Shown: positions 1 to 6,449 of the stretch, piece by piece
Position numbering within the stretch: position 1 is the stretch's first letter
How the letters are laid out: every line of letters begins with the position of its first letter
Source: an uncultured Anaerococcus sp.
GTDB lineage: Bacteria; Bacillota; Clostridia; Tissierellales; Peptoniphilaceae
Direction of reading: 5' to 3'
DNA: 8,213 nt
NCBI GenBank assembly: GCA_900550345.1
Contig: URRX01000057.1
Location: forward strand, 1-8,213
Notes under the pieces: generated by a model
What the model was told of the DNA's origin: nothing
The model's database searches: none
What the model saw: only the letters and a program-made list of their open reading frames with translations
Made by a program: the position numbers and the translations under genes

Positions 1-2
1 TT

Positions 3-52
3 AAAAAACTGACCTCCTTAAGTTGGTTAGGTACAACTTTTTGGGGTCAGTT
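3..52 (-). terminator. Hairpin terminator after the VTT-domain gene; resembles an insertion-sequence end
   Basis: A long interrupted hairpin lies just past the stop codon of the minus-strand membrane protein gene. The outer arms are 7-16 and 43-52 (AACTGACCTC against GGGGTCAGTT, one G-T pair). The inner arms are 20-25 and 34-39 (AAGTTG against CAACTT), with an 8-base loop. On the minus strand it is followed by a T run (complement of A3-A8), as expected of an intrinsic terminator for that gene. The minus-strand start, TGAACTGACCCCAAAAAGTT, also resembles the terminal inverted repeats of IS3-family (IS150-group) elements, so it could be a remnant of, or be derived from, such an end. The window edge prevents a decision. 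Confidence 0.6.
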
Positions 53-69
53 CAAAATTAGGAGTTTTT

Positions 70-675
70 TTAAGCTAAAAATAATTTTAGATGATACATT
101 AAATAAGCTATTATCACAATTTCAATTAATTTAGCAACAGACATAGTCTTAATATAATCTTTAAATCTTAATTTTTTAAAACCTGCAACCATAGAAAGTG
201 CATTGTCTGGTGCGAAAGGCATGGCACTTGTTAGAAATAAAACTTTTTTAAATCTTTTTGTACTTTGTCTTGTAGCGCTTTCATATTTTTTAAGGCTTTT
301 TTTAGGTAAAAACAAATTCAAAAATCTTTTACCGTAAATTCTAGTCAAAGTGTAATTTAAAACAGCAGTCATAAGACCTGTTATGTAATTTAAAAATAAA
401 CCTAATTTTTGACCAAATAAAGCGAAACCAATTATTATAAAAATTGTGGTTGGAATAAAGGGAACAAATCCTATTAAAACTTTTAAAATTATAAATATTA
501 AAGGTGCAAGATACGTAAAAGCACCAATATAGTCATATAATTTATCTTGATTTGTTAATATTCCCAATTCATATAATCTATATAAAAAATACAAAAATAA
601 AAAAGAAAGCCCTAGGCTTAGACAAATTTTAATTTTTTTGCTATGTTTTTTGAAAAAATATTTCATAAAAATCAT
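70..675 (-). CDS. VTT/DedA-type (TVP38/TMEM64-like) integral membrane protein
   Basis: This is a 201-residue integral membrane protein of the SNARE-associated/VTT domain group (TVP38/TMEM64, DedA relatives). Distant members are thought to move lipids between membrane leaflets; the substrate here is unknown. A basic N-terminus (residues 9-17) precedes a membrane segment at about 18-36. Further hydrophobic stretches lie at about 50-70, 74-88, 90-112 and 180-198. The family-like features are a proline-containing segment (GFVPFIPTT, 69-77) followed by a glycine-rich helix, and a later PFAPDNALSMVAG block (153-165) with a basic, aromatic stretch after it. The length suits the family. Start choice is unsure: neither ATG at 675 nor the in-frame ATG at 666 has a visible Shine-Dalgarno sequence. 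The gene lies 49 bases downstream of rubredoxin, behind that gene's terminator, and no clear promoter of its own was found. Confidence 0.8.
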   Translation of the reverse strand: MIFMKYFFKKHSKKIKICLSLGLSFLFLYFLYRLYELGILTNQDKLYDYIGAFTYLAPLIFIILKVLIGFVPFIPTTIFIIIGFALFGQKLGLFLNYITGLMTAVLNYTLTRIYGKRFLNLFLPKKSLKKYESATRQSTKRFKKVLFLTSAMPFAPDNALSMVAGFKKLRFKDYIKTMSVAKLIEIVIIAYLMYHLKLFLA

Positions 676-689
676 GAATACGAATTTAC

Positions 690-713
690 AAAAAAGAGAG
701 GCGTAAGCCTCTC
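690..713 (-). terminator. Intrinsic terminator of the rubredoxin gene
   Basis: A perfect 7-bp stem (GAGAGGC at 696-702, GCCTCTC at 707-713) with a four-base loop is followed on the minus strand by six T residues (complement of 690-695). It starts 11 bases after the rubredoxin stop codon and lies directly before the start of the next minus-strand gene, so that gene would depend on read-through or on an unseen promoter. Confidence 0.85.
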
Positions 714-724
714 ATCAAAAAATC

Positions 725-883
725 TTATTCTTGTTCTTCGAACATATCTTTGCCTACTCCGCAAACTGGGCATACCCAATCTTCTGGTAGATCTTTGAAT
801 TCTGTTCCTGCGTCGATTCCGTTATCTGGATCTCCGTTTGCAGGATCATAGATATATCCACAAGCTGTACATACGTATTTCAT
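725..883 (-). CDS. Rubredoxin
   Basis: This small gene encodes a 52-residue rubredoxin, a soluble one-electron carrier with a single iron held by four cysteines. The two metal-binding knuckles are plain: CTAC at residues 5-8 followed by GY, and CPVC at 38-41 followed by G. The typical GYIYDP, GDPDNGI and FKDLPEDWVCP segments lie between them. Length and spacing match classical rubredoxins, so it is complete. The start ATG is preceded by a good ribosome binding site (AAAGGAGAA, about 5 bases upstream). In anaerobes rubredoxin usually passes electrons to oxygen- or peroxide-reducing enzymes; no such partner is in this window. It has its own promoter upstream and a terminator downstream, so it appears to be mainly monocistronic. 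Confidence 0.96.
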   Translation of the reverse strand: MKYVCTACGYIYDPANGDPDNGIDAGTEFKDLPEDWVCPVCGVGKDMFEEQE

Positions 884-913
884 AATATTCTCCTTTCGTT
901 TTGTTATATCTAC

Positions 914-940
914 ATTATACTACAAAATAATAAAAATCAA
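914..940 (-). promoter_or_regulatory. Promoter of the rubredoxin gene
   Basis: Read on the minus strand, a perfect TATAAT (-10; complement of 914-919) lies 30 bases upstream of the rubredoxin start. A TTGATT -35 candidate (complement of 935-940) sits upstream with a slightly short 15-base spacer. The -10 box is strong and the -35 choice is less certain. It faces away from the plus-strand promoter at 965-993. Confidence 0.65.
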
Positions 941-964
941 TAATTTAAGTAAAAGGCAAAAAAA

Positions 965-993
965 TGGACAAAAAAATTTTTATTGGGTATAAG
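965..993 (+). promoter_or_regulatory. Promoter of the anti-sigma-factor-like kinase gene
   Basis: TGGACA (965-970) and TATAAG (988-993), separated by exactly 17 bases, form a good vegetative-type promoter 26 bases before the likely start codon at 1020. The -10 overlaps a GGGTAT hexamer (985-990) like a sigma-B -10, but no GTTT-like -35 is found at the required distance, so the vegetative reading is preferred. Confidence 0.55.
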
Positions 994-1019
994 TCTATTA
1001 GTAAGAGATGAGGGATGAT

Positions 1020-1418
1020 ATGGAACTTATTAGAAATACAATGCCGACAGATCTTAATTTGATTAAAAAATTTAGGGATGAGCTTGTTTTAAATTTAAAA
1101 AATAAAAAAATAGATGAGAATTTGATTTTTAAAATTAGATTAATTCTCGATGAACTTATAATAAATTCCTATAAGCATGGAAATAGGTGTCAATATAATA
1201 AAATTATCGATACTACTTTTATGTTAAGTGATGATTATTGTCTTATAAAAGTTAAAGATGAGGGTGAAGGGATAGATTATCTTTATGAAAATAATGATTT
1301 AAGCGATCATGGAAGAGGAATAAAACTTGTTTATAGCCTAGCCGATGAGCTTATCATAAAAGATAATTTAATAATAGCATTTTTAAAAAGAGATAATAGG
1401 ATAAAATTATATATATAA
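1020..1418 (+). CDS. Anti-sigma-factor-like histidine-kinase-fold ATPase (RsbW/SpoIIAB type)
   Basis: A 132-residue single-domain protein with the GHKL ATPase fold found in RsbW, SpoIIAB and related serine kinases. Such proteins bind a sigma factor, or phosphorylate an anti-sigma antagonist (STAS) protein. The ATP-site motifs are clear: N box with E45, L46, N49, H53 and G54 (DELIINSYKHGN); G1 box D80-E-G82-E-G84-I85; and G2 box G98-R-G100-I-K-L-V. The start at 1020 is chosen because AGGG (1011-1014) sits 5 bases upstream. An in-frame ATG at 1008 would add four residues (MRDD) but has a poorer site. The gene stands alone, with its own promoter and a strong terminator that overlaps its stop codon. 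No sigma factor or STAS partner is adjacent, so its target cannot be read from context. Confidence 0.82.
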   Translation: MELIRNTMPTDLNLIKKFRDELVLNLKNKKIDENLIFKIRLILDELIINSYKHGNRCQYNKIIDTTFMLSDDYCLIKVKDEGEGIDYLYENNDLSDHGRGIKLVYSLADELIIKDNLIIAFLKRDNRIKLYI

Positions 1419-1453
1419 TACTTGGTAATTTTATTTTATCAAGTATTTTTTTT
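1417..1453 (+). terminator. Intrinsic terminator after the anti-sigma-like gene
   Basis: A 12-bp stem (1417-1428 with 1436-1447, one G-T pair) with a 7-base loop runs into eight T residues (1446-1453). It overlaps the stop codon of the upstream gene and separates it from the typA promoter. Confidence 0.88.
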
Positions 1454-1461
1454 GTTATTTA

Positions 1462-1489
1462 TTGATAATCTTATCACATATGATATAAT
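1462..1489 (+). promoter_or_regulatory. Extended -10 promoter of the typA operon, with overlapping dyads
   Basis: TTGATA (1462-1467) and TATAAT (1484-1489) are spaced by 16 bases, and a TG at 1481-1482 one base before the -10 makes it an extended -10 promoter. It lies about 50 bases before the typA start. A perfect inverted repeat TGATAA-TC-TTATCA (1463-1476) covers most of the -35 and the start of the spacer. A second one, TATCA-CATA-TGATA (1472-1485), runs into the -10. Either could be an operator; the regulator is unknown. Confidence 0.75.
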
Positions 1490-1537
1490 AAATTGATGAA
1501 TAAATAGTTTATATTAGTTAAAGAAAGAAGTGATTTA

Positions 1538-3364
1538 ATGAAACGTGAAGATATAAGAAATGTAGCAATAATTGCCCATGTAGACCATGGTAAGACAACT
1601 TTGGTTGATGGACTTTTAAAAACAAGTGGTATTTTTAGAGAAAATCAAAAAGTTGATGAAAGAGTTATGGATTCAAATTCTATTGAAAAAGAAAGAGGAA
1701 TTACAATTCTTTCAAAAAATACTGCTATTAATTACAAAGATAAAAAAATAAATATTATCGATACTCCAGGCCACGCAGATTTTGGTGGAGAAGTGGAAAG
1801 AGTTTTGAACATGGCTGAGGCTGTAGTTTTAGTAGTTGACAGTCATGAAGGTCCAATGCCTCAAACAAAATTTGTTTTGAGAAAGGCAATTGAATTAAAT
1901 CTTCCAGCAATAGTTTGTATTAATAAGGTTGATAGACCAGATCAAAGAGTTGAAGAAGTAATGGATGAAGTTTTGGATTTATTTATTTCATTAGAAGCCG
2001 ATGAATCATACCTTGATTCTCCATTTGTTTTTGCATCAGCAAAAGAAGGTTGGGCTAGCCTTGAATTTGGAGAAGAAAAAAATGATATGACAGATCTTTT
2101 GGATACAATAATAGACTACACACCAGCTTTTGAGGCAGAAGAAGATGAACCATTTAAAGTATTAGTTTCAACAACAGATTATGATAACTATCTTGGAAGA
2201 ATTGCAATTGGAAAAGTTGAAAGTGGAAAAATCAATAAAAATGATCCATGCATAATTGTAAATTATAATGATAAAGATAGAAAAGTAAAATCAAAAATTG
2301 TTACAATATATGAATTTGAGGGTTTACAAAGAAGTGAAGTAGAAGAAGCTTCTTTTGGATCTATAGTTGCCCTATCAGGAATGGAAGATATAAATATAGG
2401 AGATACAATTTGTACAGAAAGCGATATGGATCCTATAGAATTTACAAAAATTTCTGAACCAACTTTATCAATGACTTTTTCTGTAAATAATTCACCATTT
2501 GCAGGAAGAGATGGAGATTATGTAACAAGTAGACACTTAAGAGATAGATTATTTAAAGAAAAAGAAACAGATGTATCACTTAGAGTAGAAGCTACAGATT
2601 CAACAGAAGCATTCAAGGTTTCCGGAAGAGGTGAGCTTCATCTTTCAGTATTAATTGAAAATTTAAGAAGAGAAGGTTATGAATTCCAAGTTTCAAAACC
2701 AGAAGTAATGTTTAAAAAAGATGAAAATGGAAAAACTTTGGAACCAATAGAACTTGCAACAATAGATGTAGATCAAGAATATACCGGAGCAATTATTGAA
2801 AAATTAGGACTCCGTAAGGGAGAACTTATAGATATGGCTCCAAATTCTTCAGGATATACAAGAATGGTATTTAAAATTCCTGCTAGAGGACTTATTGGTT
2901 ATAGACAAGAATTTTTGACTGATACAAAAGGAACTGGAATTTTAAATACAGAATTTGATTCATATGAAAGATATAAGGGAGATATTGCAAAAAGACAAGC
3001 AGGATCACTTATTTCTTTTGAAACAGGAGTAGCAACAACTTATGGTCTTCATGCAGCTCAATCTAGGGGACAACTTTTTGTAAAACCTCAAGATGAAGTT
3101 TATGAAGGAGAAGTTATTGGATCAAATGCAAAAGGAATAGACATTGACGTAAATGTTTGCAAAAAGAAAAAACAAACAAACGTCAGAGCATCAGCAGCTG
3201 ATGAGGCTTTGGTTTTATCTCCTGCAAAAATAATGAGCGTTGAAGAAATGATGGAATTTGTTGAAGAAGATGAGCTTATTGAAATTACACCTCATAAGCT
3301 AAGAATTAGAAAAAGAATCTTAGATAATAATTTAAGATATAAATCTAAAAAATATAATAAGTAG
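1538..3364 (+). CDS. typA: Ribosome-associated translational GTPase TypA/BipA
   Basis: A 608-residue translational GTPase of the EF-G/LepA superfamily. It binds the ribosome and helps large-subunit assembly and stress or cold adaptation. The GTPase motifs are intact: G1 AHVDHGKT (13-20), G2 RGITI (53-57), G3 DTPGH (75-79), G4 NKVD (129-132) and G5 SAK (167-169). Downstream come a beta-barrel domain, EF-G-like domains (for example GRGELHLSVLIENLRREG, a BipA hallmark) and the BipA-specific C-terminal domain containing GLHAAQSRGQLF and NVRASAADEAL. The length is normal for the family. The start follows an AGAAGTGA-like binding site and a strong promoter. It is the first gene of a compact operon; the next start codon comes 7 bases after its stop. 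Confidence 0.97.
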   Translation: MKREDIRNVAIIAHVDHGKTTLVDGLLKTSGIFRENQKVDERVMDSNSIEKERGITILSKNTAINYKDKKINIIDTPGHADFGGEVERVLNMAEAVVLVVDSHEGPMPQTKFVLRKAIELNLPAIVCINKVDRPDQRVEEVMDEVLDLFISLEADESYLDSPFVFASAKEGWASLEFGEEKNDMTDLLDTIIDYTPAFEAEEDEPFKVLVSTTDYDNYLGRIAIGKVESGKINKNDPCIIVNYNDKDRKVKSKIVTIYEFEGLQRSEVEEASFGSIVALSGMEDINIGDTICTESDMDPIEFTKISEPTLSMTFSVNNSPFAGRDGDYVTSRHLRDRLFKEKETDVSLRVEATDSTEAFKVSGRGELHLSVLIENLRREGYEFQVSKPEVMFKKDENGKTLEPIELATIDVDQEYTGAIIEKLGLRKGELIDMAPNSSGYTRMVFKIPARGLIGYRQEFLTDTKGTGILNTEFDSYERYKGDIAKRQAGSLISFETGVATTYGLHAAQSRGQLFVKPQDEVYEGEVIGSNAKGIDIDVNVCKKKKQTNVRASAADEALVLSPAKIMSVEEMMEFVEEDELIEITPHKLRIRKRILDNNLRYKSKKYNK

Positions 3365-3371
3365 GTGCAAA

Positions 3372-3812
3372 ATGAAAAAAAGATTTGAAAGATTTCTTTC
3401 AACATCTTTGCTTTTAAGTGTATTAGTGGTTTTATTATCAAATTTATTACTAATACTTACAAAAATTAACCCACAAATGATAAATCACATATGGAATATA
3501 TCTTTTATTATTTCGTGGGTTATTATGCTAGTTTATCCTCTTTATATTTTGATGGAAAAAAATAGTAGAGGATATTCAATTTTTGTAGCTTTGATTAGTG
3601 TAGTTGTATTTTGCTTGTTAAGTTTTCATGCTTTACTTGTAATAAGCAATTACACACCACTTTTACCAAGATACATAGCAGTTGATGGAAGAATAACAGA
3701 TTATTGGCAACAAATATTTTACAGTGGTCTTATAATAATGTATTTGATACATATTATTAATTTAATTCTTATAAAAAGATTAAATAATAAAGAAGAAAAA
3801 ATTGAAAATTAG
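3372..3812 (+). CDS. Four-helix membrane protein of unknown function
   Basis: A 146-residue integral membrane protein whose family I do not recognise. Four hydrophobic segments are visible at about residues 10-31, 40-60, 68-92 and 114-135. The N-terminus is short and basic (MKKRFERF), the tail is charged (KRLNNKEEKIEN), and a polar loop with YIAVDGRITDYWQQ (101-114) lies between helices 3 and 4. It has no cysteine pair, no catalytic motif and no signal peptide cleavage site that I can see. The binding site AGGTG overlaps the typA stop codon, and its own stop overlaps the rex ribosome binding site, so it is translated as part of the typA-rex transcript. The fixed position suggests a link to one of these genes, but its role cannot be inferred. 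Confidence 0.85.
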   Translation: MKKRFERFLSTSLLLSVLVVLLSNLLLILTKINPQMINHIWNISFIISWVIMLVYPLYILMEKNSRGYSIFVALISVVVFCLLSFHALLVISNYTPLLPRYIAVDGRITDYWQQIFYSGLIIMYLIHIINLILIKRLNNKEEKIEN

Positions 3813-3818
3813 GGGAGG
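3811..3818 (+). promoter_or_regulatory. Strong ribosome binding site of rex
   Basis: AGGGGAGG, eight bases before the rex ATG at 3827, is the strongest Shine-Dalgarno sequence in the typA operon. It overlaps the stop codon (3810-3812) of the preceding membrane protein gene. It fixes the rex start and suggests Rex is translated efficiently. Confidence 0.8.
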
Positions 3819-3826
3819 TTGAGTTT

Positions 3827-4465
3827 ATGAAAAAAGGATTAAGTGTTTCTTTATCAGTTATAAAAAGGTTACCAAAATATTATAGGTATTTAGAAGCTAT
3901 AAATGAAAAAGGAATAGTAAGGGTTTCATCAAAGGAACTTTCACAAATCACAGGTCTTACTGCAAGTCAAATTAGACAAGATTTAAATCATTATGGTTGT
4001 TTTGGTCAACAAGGATATGGCTATAATGTAAAAGAATTAATGGATGAACTTGCAAAAATTATTGGCGTAAATAAAGAATATTCTATGGTAATAATTGGAT
4101 ACGGAAATATTGGACACGCACTTTTTCAATATAGTGGATTTAAAACTTTAGATTATAACGTTAAAGCAGTTTTTGATAAAAATAATGAAGATTTATCAAC
4201 AGACTCACAAAAAGTTTTATCAACCGATGATTTAAAAGACTATTTGATAGAAAATAAAATAGATATAGGAATAATCACAACTCCAAAAGAAGGAGCTCAA
4301 GAAGTTTGTGATATTCTTTGTGAAGGAGGAATAAAAGGAATTTGGAACTTCGCACCAGTTGATTTAAAGACAAAAAATAATGTTGTTATAGAAAATGTTC
4401 ACTTAGATGAATCATTATTTACTTTGACATATTTTATCAACTCACCAGAAGATTTCTCATTCTAG
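3827..4465 (+). CDS. rex: Redox-sensing transcriptional repressor Rex
   Basis: A 212-residue homologue of Rex, the cytoplasmic homodimeric repressor that reads the NADH/NAD+ ratio. NADH releases it from operators in front of fermentation and respiration genes. The N-terminal winged-helix domain (about 10-68) includes the family's RLPKYYRYL stretch (14-22), a helix-turn-helix around 34-55 with SQIRQDL, and the FGQQGYGYNV wing (59-68). A Rossmann NAD(H)-binding domain follows, with the dinucleotide motif GYGNIG (91-96). The C-terminal helix used for domain-swapped dimerisation is present (NSPEDFSF at the end). The length is typical, so the gene is complete. It lies between a membrane protein gene and an ABC-F gene; in Bacillus subtilis rex is also close to an ABC-F gene (ydiF). 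No clear clostridial-type Rex operator is visible in this window. Confidence 0.96.
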   Translation: MKKGLSVSLSVIKRLPKYYRYLEAINEKGIVRVSSKELSQITGLTASQIRQDLNHYGCFGQQGYGYNVKELMDELAKIIGVNKEYSMVIIGYGNIGHALFQYSGFKTLDYNVKAVFDKNNEDLSTDSQKVLSTDDLKDYLIENKIDIGIITTPKEGAQEVCDILCEGGIKGIWNFAPVDLKTKNNVVIENVHLDESLFTLTYFINSPEDFSF

Positions 4466-4471
4466 ATAATT

Positions 4472-6394
4472 ATGATTGTAGCATCAGTATCAAATTTAGA
4501 AAAATCCTACCCAAGAAAAGATGTATTTTCAAATATTTCCTTTACAATTAATAAGGGAGATAAGATTGGATTAATAGGAAATAATGGTTCTGGAAAGTCT
4601 ACACTATTTAATATATTGACAGGTGAAATTTCAAAAGATAAGGGAAATATTCATATACCAAATGATGTAAGTCTTGGATATTTAAAACAACAATTAGGAC
4701 TTATGTCTGATAAAAGTATATATGATTATTGTTTGGATGTTTTTAAAGATCTAATAAGTCTTGAAAAAAATATTAGAGATTTGGAAATAAAAATGAGCGA
4801 GGAAAAAAATCCAGATAAGCTCGATGAAATAATGAAAGAATATGCGAAAAAAAGCGAAGAGTTTGAAAAACAAAATGGCTATTCTTATAAGTCAGAAATA
4901 AGAGGAGTTCTTATTGGCATGGGCTTTGAGGAAGAAGATTTTCAAAAAGAAGTTTCGCTTTTATCAGGAGGACAAAAGGCAAGGGTTGAACTTGCCTGTC
5001 TTTTATTGGAAAAACCTGATCTTATTTTATTAGATGAGCCAACTAACCACCTTGATATAAAGGCAATAAATTTTTTGGAAAATTTTGTCAAAAATTTTAA
5101 GGGATCAGTTATAGTTATAAGCCACGATAGGTATTTTTTGGATTCAACAGTTTCAAAAATATTTTTGATGGAAAATGGGTCTTTAAAAATTTATAATGGT
5201 GATTATACTTCCTTTATGGATCAAAGAAAAAAAGATTTGAAAGTTCAAAATCACCTATACAAATCACAACAAAAAGAAATTAAAAGACAAGAAGAAATAA
5301 TTGATAGGCTTAAAAATCTTGGTGGTTCAAAAAGAAAAAGAGGAATTTCCCAATCAAGATCTAGACAAAAACTTTTGGATAAGATGGAAAGGGTAGAAAA
5401 ACCTGATAATCTTAACGAATCAATAAATATTAGATTTACTCCAAGAATTGTATCTGGAGTTGATGTATTAAGTGTTGACAAATTGAAAAAATCTTATGAT
5501 AAAGATATTTTTGAAGATATTTCTTTTAATATTTATAGAAATGATAGGGTAGCAATTATTGGAGAAAATGGTGTAGGAAAAACCACACTTTTTAAAATTA
5601 TTTTAAACCAAGAAAGAAAAGATGATGGTCAAATAAAGCTTGGATCAAGTGTAAAAGTTGGATATTTTGACCAAGAACAAAAATCTTTAAATACAGAAAA
5701 TACCTTGTTTGAAGAAATAAGAGAAACTTATCCTGATCTTACAAATTATGAAATCAGATCATATTTGGCTAAAATTATGTTTTATCAAGATGAAGTCGAT
5801 AAACCGATAAATGAATTATCAGGAGGTCAAAGAGCAAGAATTTCTCTTTTAAAACTTATGCTTTCAGATTGCAATTTTATTTTGATGGATGAGCCAACTA
5901 ATCATCTTGATATTGATTCAAAAGAGGCCTTAGAAGATGCACTTATTGCTTATGAAGGAACAGTTCTTGTTATTAGTCACGATAGGTATTTTTTAAATAA
6001 AATTGCTGTAAAAATTCTTGATATGCACAAAGATCATATTAAAGAGTATTTGGGAAATTACGATTATTATGTAGAAAAATTAAAAGAAGAGTCAATTGAA
6101 GATGAGAAAAAAACAGATTTGACTCAAACTCAAATTAAAAAACAAGAAAAAAAGAAAAAGTTAAAAAGATTAGAAGTAAAAAAAATAAAAGAAAAACTTG
6201 AAAAATTAGAGAAAGAAACCAATACTATTGACACAAAAATTCATCAATTAACTGAACAAAGTTTAAAAGAAGGATTTTATGATGATCAGGAAAAAGTAAT
6301 AAAAACTTTTGAAACCATAAAAAATCTTGAAGACAAAAAGCTAAAATTACAAGATAGATGGCTAGAATTATCTTTAGAATTGGAAGAAAATTAA
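4472..6394 (+). CDS. ABC-F family ATPase (YdiF-like ribosome-associated factor)
   Basis: A 640-residue soluble protein with two ABC ATPase domains and no membrane segment, which is the ABC-F arrangement. These proteins act in the ribosomal E site to rescue or tune translation; some give antibiotic resistance. Domain 1 has Walker A GNNGSGKST (36-44), signature LSGGQ (164-168) and Walker B LILLDEP with E189. Domain 2 has Walker A GENGVGKTT (364-372), signature LSGGQ (449-453) and LMDEP with E474. Between them (about 240-325) is a charged, helical P-site tRNA interaction linker, and residues from about 545 on form a lysine/glutamate-rich coiled coil. Both H-loops (SHDRYFL) are present. The length and the rex neighbour favour YdiF over a resistance-type member. 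The start ATG comes 6 bases after the rex stop with no good Shine-Dalgarno sequence, suggesting translational coupling. Confidence 0.93.
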   Translation: MIVASVSNLEKSYPRKDVFSNISFTINKGDKIGLIGNNGSGKSTLFNILTGEISKDKGNIHIPNDVSLGYLKQQLGLMSDKSIYDYCLDVFKDLISLEKNIRDLEIKMSEEKNPDKLDEIMKEYAKKSEEFEKQNGYSYKSEIRGVLIGMGFEEEDFQKEVSLLSGGQKARVELACLLLEKPDLILLDEPTNHLDIKAINFLENFVKNFKGSVIVISHDRYFLDSTVSKIFLMENGSLKIYNGDYTSFMDQRKKDLKVQNHLYKSQQKEIKRQEEIIDRLKNLGGSKRKRGISQSRSRQKLLDKMERVEKPDNLNESINIRFTPRIVSGVDVLSVDKLKKSYDKDIFEDISFNIYRNDRVAIIGENGVGKTTLFKIILNQERKDDGQIKLGSSVKVGYFDQEQKSLNTENTLFEEIRETYPDLTNYEIRSYLAKIMFYQDEVDKPINELSGGQRARISLLKLMLSDCNFILMDEPTNHLDIDSKEALEDALIAYEGTVLVISHDRYFLNKIAVKILDMHKDHIKEYLGNYDYYVEKLKEESIEDEKKTDLTQTQIKKQEKKKKLKRLEVKKIKEKLEKLEKETNTIDTKIHQLTEQSLKEGFYDDQEKVIKTFETIKNLEDKKLKLQDRWLELSLELEEN

Positions 6395-6403
6395 AAATGT
6401 TTT

Positions 6404-6428
6404 GTTTCAAATGCTAAAGCGTGGGTAA
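6404..6428 (+). promoter_or_regulatory. Candidate sigma-B-like promoter before amaP
   Basis: GTTTCA (6404-6409) and GGGTAA (6423-6428) are spaced by 13 bases, close to the general-stress sigma-B consensus (GTTT.. then GGGWAW at 12-15 bases). They lie in the 55-base gap before amaP, 21 bases from its start codon. In Staphylococcus aureus asp23 is a standard sigma-B-dependent gene, which makes the match interesting. Whether this organism has such a sigma factor is not known from the window. Confidence 0.35.
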
Positions 6429-6449
6429 ATTAATAGTAGAGGAGGATTT

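Noticed and set aside
985..990. GGGTAT as a sigma-B -10 box before the anti-sigma-like gene
   Set aside because: No GTTT-like -35 lies 12-15 bases upstream, while TGGACA-N17-TATAAG gives a good vegetative promoter at the same place.
884..1019. Riboswitch or small RNA in the divergent intergenic region
   Set aside because: The region is about 135 bases, AT-rich, and explained by two divergent promoters and ribosome binding sites; no stable structured element was seen.
1440..1537. Rex operator in the typA promoter
   Set aside because: TTGTTATTTATTGATAA starts like a clostridial Rex site (TTGTTAA-N4-TTAACAA), but the second half matches poorly.
5251..5481. Minus-strand open frame opposite the ABC-F linker
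   Set aside because: No family features or ribosome binding site; the plus strand carries the intact ABC-F gene.
5123..5994. Exact 17-base direct repeat at 5123-5139 and 5978-5994 in the ABC-F gene
   Set aside because: It encodes the shared H-loop SHDRYF of the two ABC domains, so it reflects domain duplication and codon bias, not a mobile or regulatory repeat.
6225..6410. Minus-strand open frame at the end of the ABC-F gene
   Set aside because: It is antisense to the Lys/Glu-rich coiled coil, which gives a hydrophobic shadow translation; no binding site or promoter was seen.
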